A stretch of DNA of 12,343 nt from Rickettsia typhi (lineage in GTDB: Bacteria; Pseudomonadota; Alphaproteobacteria; Rickettsiales; UBA1997), in contig CAMDOL010000038.1 of NCBI GenBank assembly GCA_945903615.1, positions 1-12,343 on the forward strand, in the 5' to 3' direction. This document shows, piece after piece, positions 7,120-12,343 of the stretch. Both the position numbers and the translations under genes were made by a program. Under the pieces are notes generated by a model. It was not told the origin of the DNA, did not search any database, and was given only the letters and a program-made list of their open reading frames with translations. Within the stretch, counting starts at the first letter, position 1; the number at the start of each line of letters is the position of its first letter.

Positions 7120-7992
7120 ATGTATAAAAAAATTAGAAAAGGTTTTTCACTACTTGAGATTTCCATCGTTATCGTTGTCTTTGCTCTTTTGGCACTTGGT
7201 GTAATGCAAGGTGGAGAATTAGTCAGAAAATCCAAAATCACTTCCGCGCAAATGTTAACCAAATCTTCACTGATTGGAAAAATGGATAGTTTGGTTTTGT
7301 GGCTAGAAACCACAATGCCCAACAGCTTTGATGATACTGAAGAAGTTGATGGCGGAAAAATTAGCACTTGGTACGACACCAGCAATACCAAAATCACCCC
7401 AGTTAATGCCCTTCAAACTAACGCTACTAATAAACCAACTTATACAACCAATGCTATTAATGGCTTGCCCGCTTTAAAATTTATCAGCTCCAATAGCACC
7501 TATATGTCGGTTGCCAGCGGCTTTGATAATAACGCTGATACCGTAACGCTGTTTTTAGTTTGGCAACCAACAACAGCGGCTGGAGCAGAAAATGATTTGC
7601 TAGAAAAATGGGCTGGAAGCGGACCCTACCCATATGCTTTAAGATCAACAACAACTTATTATTCCAAATCATCTGACGGAACAAATAATCCTGGCCCAAA
7701 TAGCACAACATCCAAAAGATCTGGAGTTCCTCATATAATTTCAGCACGAAAAATTAAAAGTGGTGCGATGAATTTGTGGGTCAATGGCTCTGCCGAAGGT
7801 GGCACGGTTACTGATAACACAGGAACCAGCTTTAATAATGCTAATCTTTTTATAGGTTGCAGAGGAAATTTAACTCAATTCACAGATGGTTATATTGGCG
7901 AAGCAATTATTTTTGATAGAGCTTTGAGCGACCAAGAAATAGCAGATATTCATAGATATCTGAGCAAAAAATGGGGGATAACCATATCTTAA
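7120..7992 (+). CDS. Prepilin-like protein with C-terminal LamG-like domain, copy 3
   Basis: This 290-residue paralogue has the shortest leader of the array (MYKKIRKG, 8 residues), followed by the canonical G8-F9-S-L-L-E13 site and the hydrophobic segment ISIVIVVFALLALGVM. The globular domain shows LWLETTMPNSFDD, TWYDTSN, PTYTTNAINGLPALKF and the closing IGEAIIFDRALSDQE with YLSKKWGITIS. The closing motif is the clearest match in the array to the typical C-terminal strand of LamG-like domains. One cysteine is present (IGCRG). It starts two bases after copy 2. Its first half resembles copy 1 (TTMP-x-SFDD), and its 3' junction is nearly identical to that of copy 1, which supports the view that copies 1-2 and 3-4 are a duplicated pair. 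Confidence 0.88.
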   Translation: MYKKIRKGFSLLEISIVIVVFALLALGVMQGGELVRKSKITSAQMLTKSSLIGKMDSLVLWLETTMPNSFDDTEEVDGGKISTWYDTSNTKITPVNALQTNATNKPTYTTNAINGLPALKFISSNSTYMSVASGFDNNADTVTLFLVWQPTTAAGAENDLLEKWAGSGPYPYALRSTTTYYSKSSDGTNNPGPNSTTSKRSGVPHIISARKIKSGAMNLWVNGSAEGGTVTDNTGTSFNNANLFIGCRGNLTQFTDGYIGEAIIFDRALSDQEIADIHRYLSKKWGITIS

Positions 7993-8047
7993 AATGAATT
8001 ATAACAAAAATTCGAATCCAAAATTGGGTCAAGGGAAATTGGGCCAA
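7966..8047 (+). repeat. 82-base junction repeat, second copy
   Basis: This is the partner of 6172-6253, with the first 39 bases (7966-8004) identical and 77 of 82 matching overall. It spans the end of copy 3 and the leader of copy 4. A shorter 23-base exact repeat links the 3' ends of copies 3 and 4 (7957-7979 and 8921-8943). Confidence 0.85.
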
Positions 8048-8956
8048 GGGAAATTAGGTCTAGGGAAATTAGGTCTAGGGAAATTAGGCCAAGGAAAATT
8101 AGGCCAAGGAAAATTAGGATTTTCGATCCTAGAACTTTCAATCGCTCTAATCATCATCTCAATTTTGATTATGGCAGTTGCTAAGGGTAATCATATTCTA
8201 AAAAGATCCCGAATTGTCTCCGCTCAATCACTCACCAAATCATCTCCCGTTCTTCGTATGTCCAATTTGGTAGTTTGGTATGAAACTACGATGGATAGCA
8301 GCTTTAGTGAGGCCGATATTGCATCAACCAATATTAATAATTGGTATAATCTAAATCCGTCCATCAAAACTAATAATGCCACCGCTGGCGTTGCTCCCAT
8401 CTACACGAAGAACAGCATTAACAATCTTCCATCTCTATTATTTAATGGCTCAACTAGCTATTTAACTTTTGATGGCACATCAATTATCAATAGAGATTAT
8501 ACAGCGATTGTGGTTGAGCAAAGACTAGGAAGCGGTAGTGATAGATATTTTATTTCTAGTAACCCAGCTAACAGCAACCAAAGTTTAACTTTAGGATATA
8601 GAACCAATACCCAAATAACTTTTGCCCAAGGTGACAATGGCTACAACATTGCAATACCAGGATACCAGTCGCCATCACCAAGAATTCATATTTTTCGTTT
8701 TAGCTCATCACTTGGCAAAAACTATTATCTAAATGGATCCGGACCACAAAATCTTGTTGCTTGCTGCGGCAGCACTCCAGTTCCAACGCAAGGATTAACT
8801 GATTATCCTAACGCTCAAATTGCCAGATACGCAACCACCAACTACTACTTTGGAAATATTGGCGAGATCATCATTTTCAACAAATATATCAATGATGACG
8901 AAATGAATGACATTAAATTATATCTGAGCAAAAAATGGGGGATTACCATCACTTAA
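7994..8956 (+). CDS. Prepilin-like protein with C-terminal LamG-like domain, copy 4 (long repeat leader)
   Basis: This is the longest paralogue, 320 residues. Its leader is 42 residues, against about 5-25 in ordinary prepilins: MNYNKNSNPKL, then six five-residue units G-(Q/L)-G-K-L, then the canonical G42-F43-S-I-L-E47 site and a hydrophobic helix. The C-terminal domain shows VWYETTMDSSF, NWYNLN, PIYTKNSINNLPSLLFNG, then IGEIIIFNKYINDDE and YLSKKWGITIT. An adjacent Cys-Cys pair (VACCGS) could form a vicinal disulphide or contribute to a bond. It starts one base after copy 3 and is the last gene of the apparent operon. If prepilin peptidase acts normally, all copies yield mature proteins with the same type of N-terminus, so the leader repeats affect only the precursor. 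Confidence 0.88.
   Translation: MNYNKNSNPKLGQGKLGQGKLGLGKLGLGKLGQGKLGQGKLGFSILELSIALIIISILIMAVAKGNHILKRSRIVSAQSLTKSSPVLRMSNLVVWYETTMDSSFSEADIASTNINNWYNLNPSIKTNNATAGVAPIYTKNSINNLPSLLFNGSTSYLTFDGTSIINRDYTAIVVEQRLGSGSDRYFISSNPANSNQSLTLGYRTNTQITFAQGDNGYNIAIPGYQSPSPRIHIFRFSSSLGKNYYLNGSGPQNLVACCGSTPVPTQGLTDYPNAQIARYATTNYYFGNIGEIIIFNKYINDDEMNDIKLYLSKKWGITIT
8027..8116 (+). repeat. Six perfect-length 15-base tandem repeats in the prepilin leader of copy 4
   Basis: Codons 12-41 are six units of G-(Q/L)-G-K-L with no indels. Units 3 and 4 (GGTCTAGGGAAATTA) are identical, as are units 5 and 6 (GGCCAAGGAAAATTA). Near-identity of neighbours indicates recent slippage expansion. Because the unit is 15 bases, copy-number change never shifts the frame. 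Confidence 0.92.
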
Positions 8957-8976
8957 GGGCACCCCCAAAAGTGCCT
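8957..8976 (+). terminator. Weak candidate terminator after the prepilin array
   Basis: GGGCAC (8957-8962) pairs with GTGCCT (8971-8976) with one wobble, right after the stop codon of copy 4. No T run follows (AAAATTAATTAT), so it may be an RNA 3' end stabiliser rather than an intrinsic terminator. Confidence 0.25.
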
Positions 8977-9052
8977 AAAATTAATTATATCGAGTTGAAT
9001 TTTTATTTTTCAAAACTACCATAACCAGCCTTATCAAAATAATCATCAAACC

Positions 9053-9433
9053 ATGAGCCAAATCAGCGAAATCGTCGAACTATCTGAACGCATTACTTCC
9101 GATTCAAATCTTCTAGTCCAAAAAGTTGCAGGAATTAATTTTCTTGGCGGCGGTGTTGATCCATTTGTTTTTGGATTAACCGCTTTTGTCTTAGCTTGTT
9201 TTATTGGCTATTTTGTAGTTTGGAAAGTAACCCCCGCTTTACACACACCTTTGATGTCAGTAACCAACGCAATTTCAGGAGTCATTTTGATTGGAGCAAT
9301 TATTGCTCTTGGTGCCGCGCACTCTTTCTTTATTGGATTTTTCAGCTTTTTGGCAATCGTTCTAGCTTCAATAAATATCTTCGGCGGCTTCGTGGTGACT
9401 TGGAGAATGTTGGAAATGTTCAGAAAGAAATAA
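9053..9433 (+). CDS. pntAB: Proton-translocating NAD(P) transhydrogenase, membrane subunit PntAB
   Basis: This 126-residue membrane protein matches the small membrane part of the transhydrogenase alpha subunit, which in Alphaproteobacteria is a separate gene (PntAA, PntAB, PntB). The enzyme moves hydride from NADH to NADP using the proton gradient at the inner membrane. Seen here: a polar N-terminus of about 35 residues, then hydrophobic segments at about 38-57, 67-87 and 91-116, with the very characteristic [13 protein letters not shown] loop at about 64-76 and the ending [11 protein letters not shown]. The length agrees with the family (about 110-140). The usual partners, PntAA (NAD-binding) upstream and PntB (NADP-binding) downstream, are not next to it: the prepilin array lies before it and a convergent flavoenzyme after it. 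The gene is therefore detached from its complex. No clear ribosome-binding site. Confidence 0.92.
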   Translation: MSQISEIVELSERITSDSNLLVQKVAGINFLGGGVDPFVFGLTAFVLACFIGYFVVWKVTPALHTPLMSVTNAISGVILIGAIIALGAAHSFFIGFFSFLAIVLASINIFGGFVVTWRMLEMFRKK

Positions 9434-9440
9434 AATAGTC

Positions 9441-9470
9441 GCAAGTTTGGGCTTAACGCTAGAAACTTGC
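9441..9470. terminator. Hairpin between convergent genes
   Basis: GCAAGTTT (9441-9448) and AAACTTGC (9463-9470) form a perfect 8-base stem with a 14-base loop, placed between the converging pntAB and nitronate monooxygenase genes. It could serve either strand. T runs are weak on both sides. Confidence 0.35.
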
Positions 9471-9488
9471 CACTCGAAACTTATAAAT

Positions 9489-10895
9489 TTATTTCCCCGT
9501 CATAATTATATCCACCAACTCTTTGATAGTTGGCACAAATCCATTATCATAGAATGGATCAGTTGAAAAACGATAAGCATTGTGCCCAGCAAACATTAAT
9601 TGGTTTTCAATATCAATTCCGTTGCGAACTTCTTGCAAAGTTTTTTGAATACAAAAACTTCTTGGATCAGCTTTTTTGCCATTGTTATAATTAGTTTCTG
9701 GCATTTGTGACCAGTTGCTAAAACGACACTGGCTCAGACATCCCATACAATTAATTTGATCAGTTAAAATTTGTTGAGCTTTTGATTTATCAACAAACAT
9801 CAAGGTTTCATCTGGTGTTTTCATTCCCTCATCAAAGCCATTTTTAACCCAATCATTAACTTTGATTTTGTCTTCTGGCTTAACATAAACAACTCGACCC
9901 CTTTGCCCGAAAGGAATTTCGGCAGCAAAAACACCTTCTGCCTTAGAACGATACTCAACTTGTCTTAATTCGCGACCTTGCAATTCTTTGATAAAGTTAT
10001 TTTCAACCGCAGAAGAATAAAAACCAGTTGGACTAAAACGGTTTAGATAAACATCGCCTGATTTTAAGGTTAGAAGTCTTTTTTTCCAAGAATCAGAAAT
10101 TGGATATTCTTTAGTTAAAAGTGGACGAGTTCCAAATTGAAAAACGATTGGCCCAATTTCAGGATTATCTAACCAACCTTCATATTCCTCAATGTTCCAA
10201 ACGCCGCCAGCCATAATTATTGGCACCTCATTCAAACCAACTGAGTTCATAAAAGTTCTAATTTCAGCAACTCTTGGATATGGATCTTGAAAAACTTTTG
10301 GATCTTCCGCATTTGACAAACCATTGTGACCACCCGCTTTCCACGGACATTCATAAACCACACCGCCTAATAAATCGGCTGCTTTTCCGTAACTTCTTTT
10401 CCACAAAGCTCGGAAGGCACGCATTGAAGAGACGATTGGATAATAATAAACTTGATACTTTTGAGCAATTTCTGAAAGGCGATAAGGCATTCCTGCTCCG
10501 CAAGTGATGCCATGGATTAAACCTTTAGTATTTTCCAAGACTCCGTGCAAAATTCGTTCTGCTCCACCCATTTCCCAAAGAACATTCATATGAACCGCAC
10601 CATTACCACCAGATAAATCATGAGCAATTCGAGCTTGAGCAATGCTGCCTTTGATTCCATAATTCACCAACTCTTCGTGTCTTTCTTTTCTGGTTTTGCC
10701 GCTATAAACCACCGGCACCAAATTGCCTTTTTCATCATAATAATCAGCGTTCACACCTGAGAATGTTCCAACCGCGCCAGATTTAGCAAAATGCCCAGCA
10801 GTAATACCAGTAGTCACACCAATGCCTTTACCACCCTCAATGATTGGTAGGCACATTTTATTAGAAACTTTGACACTTTTTATAGCTTTAATCAC
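9489..10895 (-). CDS. Nitronate monooxygenase (2-nitropropane dioxygenase) family flavoprotein with C-terminal cysteine cluster
   Basis: This is an FMN-dependent TIM-barrel oxidoreductase of 468 residues. Family marks are GITCGAGMP at residues 129-137, the flavin-phosphate AGGHNG at 187-192, the strand IIMAGGVWN and the segment QFGTRPLLTKE. Known members oxidise alkyl nitronates, but many relatives have other or unknown substrates, so the reaction is not assured. Ordinary members are about 320-380 residues. This one carries roughly 100 extra C-terminal residues with C383-x2-C386-x3-C390 and C415, a spacing that could bind an iron-sulphur cluster or zinc. The start is GTG at 10895; the first ATG (codon 14) would remove the first barrel strand. 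It converges on pntAB and diverges from the ATPase gene. A perfect 12-base inverted repeat brackets it. Confidence 0.88.
   Translation of the reverse strand: MIKAIKSVKVSNKMCLPIIEGGKGIGVTTGITAGHFAKSGAVGTFSGVNADYYDEKGNLVPVVYSGKTRKERHEELVNYGIKGSIAQARIAHDLSGGNGAVHMNVLWEMGGAERILHGVLENTKGLIHGITCGAGMPYRLSEIAQKYQVYYYPIVSSMRAFRALWKRSYGKAADLLGGVVYECPWKAGGHNGLSNAEDPKVFQDPYPRVAEIRTFMNSVGLNEVPIIMAGGVWNIEEYEGWLDNPEIGPIVFQFGTRPLLTKEYPISDSWKKRLLTLKSGDVYLNRFSPTGFYSSAVENNFIKELQGRELRQVEYRSKAEGVFAAEIPFGQRGRVVYVKPEDKIKVNDWVKNGFDEGMKTPDETLMFVDKSKAQQILTDQINCMGCLSQCRFSNWSQMPETNYNNGKKADPRSFCIQKTLQEVRNGIDIENQLMFAGHNAYRFSTDPFYDNGFVPTIKELVDIIMTGK
9490..9501. repeat. Left arm of a 12-base inverted repeat around the flavoenzyme gene
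   Basis: TATTTCCCCGTC, overlapping the last codons of the flavoenzyme gene, is the exact reverse complement of 10919-10930, which lies 23 bases upstream of its start. The two arms bracket the gene with about 1.4 kb between them. Confidence 0.6.
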
Positions 10896-10918
10896 AGACT
10901 TTTTTGTTTAAATTAATG

Positions 10919-10930
10919 GACGGGGAAATA
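10919..10930. repeat. Right arm of a 12-base inverted repeat around the flavoenzyme gene
   Basis: GACGGGGAAATA is the exact reverse complement of 9490-9501. It lies in the 168-base divergent gap between the flavoenzyme and the ATPase gene, so it might also be an operator-like site. Confidence 0.6.
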
Positions 10931-10986
10931 TATTTTACCATCCTGAATTATGCAATTAAATTATCAGCAAAATTGGATTTGTTTTG

Positions 10987-11017
10987 TTGACTTAAATCTT
11001 TTTTCTGCTTTGATATT
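10987..11017 (+). promoter_or_regulatory. Candidate promoter for the ATPase-TOPRIM gene pair
   Basis: TTGACT at 10987-10992 is a good -35 match. The -10 is poorer: TTGATA at 11010-11015 (17-base gap) or GATATT at 11012-11017 (19-base gap). It sits about 50 bases before the ATG at 11064 in a 168-base divergent intergenic region. Confidence 0.35.
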
Positions 11018-11063
11018 GGGTCTTTGAAAAGGAATTTATAAAAAAAATAAATCAAGAATAAAT

Positions 11064-12161
11064 ATGTTAAAAAACATAAAAATCCAAAATTATCGCGGAA
11101 TTAAAGATTTGGAAATTAAAGATTTTAAGAGAATTAATTTGTTGGTTGGTGATAATAATTCCGGAAAGACAAGTGCCCTAGAAGCTATATTTGCTCTTTT
11201 ATCGCCAACTAATCCACTTGCTCTTGCAAATATAATTAATAAAAAAAGAGGGGAAATTCTAATAAATGCAAAATCCGGTCAAGAAACTTTAGATATTTTA
11301 TCGGATGATTTTTGGAACGGAATGACCAGCATTTTTAATGAAAAAAACACCAAAAATGCCATTAGTATTTCTTCAGAAGACAAAACCAATAAATCAAAAT
11401 CTAAAAAAGCAGTTTTAGAAATTTCCTACAATCAAGATTCTAAATCTTTTGTTAAAAGCAATTTAATTGCTGAATCGCAAAAAAACTTTATTTTCAACTT
11501 TACTAGCGAAGATGGTAAAAAAACCGAAACTGGATTTTCCAATGTTAGCGGCAATCACTTTTCTGACCCCGCAATTAAGAAAATTTTTGGATTAACAGAT
11601 ACTGCTATGTTGTATGCCGAGCCAAAAAGAGCCAACGACATATTTAGATTGCTTGAACAATATTGTTCAAGCCTCAGCAAAAAACAGGAAATATTAAAAA
11701 TATTGCAAAATCTTGAACCAAATTTAACAAGTTTTGATATTAATAACTACATACACTGCTATTTTAAAGGCGTTAATGATGTTAATGATGATTACAAACT
11801 ACCAATTAATCATCTAGGAGATGGCATTAGATCAATATTGGCAACCATTGTTAATATTGCAAAATACAGTGGAGGCGCTTGTTTGCTTGATGAAATTGAA
11901 AATGGTTTGCATTACAAATCACAAAAATTGATGTGGCAACAAATATTTAATGTAAGCAAATCCGCCAATACCCAAATTTTTGCTACTACTCATTCTTATG
12001 AGATGATTAAAAGTCTAGTTGAGCTTTGCGAAGATGGAATAATTGATGAAAAAGAAATTATGCTTTACAGCTTAGATAAGAAAGCTGGGAAAAACTATGT
12101 AAGCACTTTTGATGGCAAATCTCTTGATGGAATGATTAGTAGTGGAGGAGAAGTTAGATAA
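11064..12161 (+). CDS. OLD/RecF-like ABC-type AAA ATPase
   Basis: This 365-residue ATPase begins with the strand pattern IKIQNYRGIKDLEI and Walker A G29-D-N-N-S-G-K-T36, typical of OLD, RecF and AAA_15/AAA_21 proteins. Later come a signature-like HLGDGIRSIL, Walker B CLLDEIENGLH with D276 and E277, and the H-loop ATTHS. Residues about 105-160 are a lysine- and serine-rich insert between the two halves of the ATPase fold. OLD nucleases carry a TOPRIM domain on the same chain; here the protein stops after the ATPase, and a TOPRIM-like protein is encoded by the next gene, overlapping by one base. That layout resembles two-gene ATPase plus TOPRIM anti-phage modules such as PARIS (AriA/AriB). A defence role is inferred from architecture. 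A DNA repair or plasmid-maintenance role is the alternative. Confidence 0.87.
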   Translation: MLKNIKIQNYRGIKDLEIKDFKRINLLVGDNNSGKTSALEAIFALLSPTNPLALANIINKKRGEILINAKSGQETLDILSDDFWNGMTSIFNEKNTKNAISISSEDKTNKSKSKKAVLEISYNQDSKSFVKSNLIAESQKNFIFNFTSEDGKKTETGFSNVSGNHFSDPAIKKIFGLTDTAMLYAEPKRANDIFRLLEQYCSSLSKKQEILKILQNLEPNLTSFDINNYIHCYFKGVNDVNDDYKLPINHLGDGIRSILATIVNIAKYSGGACLLDEIENGLHYKSQKLMWQQIFNVSKSANTQIFATTHSYEMIKSLVELCEDGIIDEKEIMLYSLDKKAGKNYVSTFDGKSLDGMISSGGEVR

Positions 12162-12343
12162 TGGTTAAAAAATTTGATTTTAAAAAATTTTCTGAACATA
12201 AAACCAACACCGAACAATCTGTCGGATTGATTCTTGTGGAAGGAGAGGATGATGCTAATTTTATCTATTTTTTAATAAAAAATAGCGAAAGTTTTGCTAA
12301 AGATTTTTTAAAAAGAAACTACATATTTTATCTTGGCGGTAAA
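12161..12343 (+). CDS. TOPRIM-like (DUF3226/DUF4435-like) protein, 3' end cut by window edge
   Basis: Only the first 61 codons are visible; the frame is open to the last base. The start ATG overlaps the TAA of the ATPase gene (TAATG), so the two are translationally coupled. After a basic, lysine-rich start comes the strand LILVEGEDDANFIYFLI (residues 23-39) with E27 as the likely TOPRIM glutamate. The visible end YLGGK (residues 57-61) fits the start of the next strand and loop in DUF3226-type proteins. In such families the TOPRIM fold supplies the metal-dependent nuclease or sensor half that works with an ATPase partner. The DxD motif and C-terminal parts lie beyond the window, so activity and exact family cannot be judged. 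Confidence 0.72.
   Translation, partial: MVKKFDFKKFSEHKTNTEQSVGLILVEGEDDANFIYFLIKNSESFAKDFLKRNYIFYLGGK

Noticed and set aside
7104..7747. Reverse-strand frames of 87-97 codons within prepilin copy 3
   Set aside because: They are antisense to a gene with clear homology to its three neighbours and show no domain features of their own.
8027..8116. Tandem repeats considered as a CRISPR array
   Set aside because: Units are 15 bases, directly adjacent without spacers, and translate as a regular leader peptide in frame with a prepilin.
9196..9444. Overlapping open frames on both strands inside pntAB
   Set aside because: The pntAB frame has clear transmembrane segments and the [13 protein letters not shown] motif; the other frames are shadows.

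Overview
This is an AT-rich window holding about nine genes or gene pieces. The best single clue to the organism is a free-standing 126-residue membrane subunit of proton-translocating transhydrogenase (PntAB), because the three-gene split of this enzyme is typical of Alphaproteobacteria. A leucine-rich-repeat protein, a nested palindromic element and a fragment resembling the NAD kinase C-terminus suggest a genome shaped by repeats and gene decay. This fits a host-associated alphaproteobacterium of the Rickettsiales/Holosporales kind. That placement is an inference; no rRNA or other phylogenetic marker is present.

Left part (1-2924). A type I restriction-modification methyltransferase (hsdM) reads leftward off the window edge. 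Only 27 bases upstream of its start codon lies a 181-base nested palindrome that looks like a small non-autonomous mobile element. A 64-codon piece resembling the C-terminus of NAD kinase follows.

Middle part (2925-8956). A leucine-rich-repeat protein is followed by a candidate terminator. Next comes a tight co-directional run of a D-amino-acid-type class IV aminotransferase and four tandem paralogues, with gaps of 1 to 3 bases. Each paralogue joins a type IV prepilin N-terminus (leader, F-x-x-x-E, hydrophobic helix) to a large beta-rich C-terminal domain of LamG/concanavalin-A-like type. This array of lectin-like pseudopilins is the most striking feature. Copies 2 and 4 carry long leader peptides built from a 15-base tandem repeat encoding G-Q-G-K-L (3 degenerate units against 6 good ones). 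A near-identical 82-base segment at the 1/2 and 3/4 gene junctions implies that the array grew by duplication of a gene pair.

Right part (9053-12343). The lone pntAB gene comes next. A convergent nitronate-monooxygenase-family flavoenzyme follows, with an extra C-terminal cysteine cluster and a perfect 12-base inverted repeat around the gene. Divergent from it is a two-gene unit: an OLD/RecF-like ABC-type ATPase overlapping by one base a TOPRIM-like (DUF3226/DUF4435-like) partner cut by the window end. That pair has the architecture of two-component ATPase-TOPRIM anti-phage modules, so the window has candidate defence genes at both ends.
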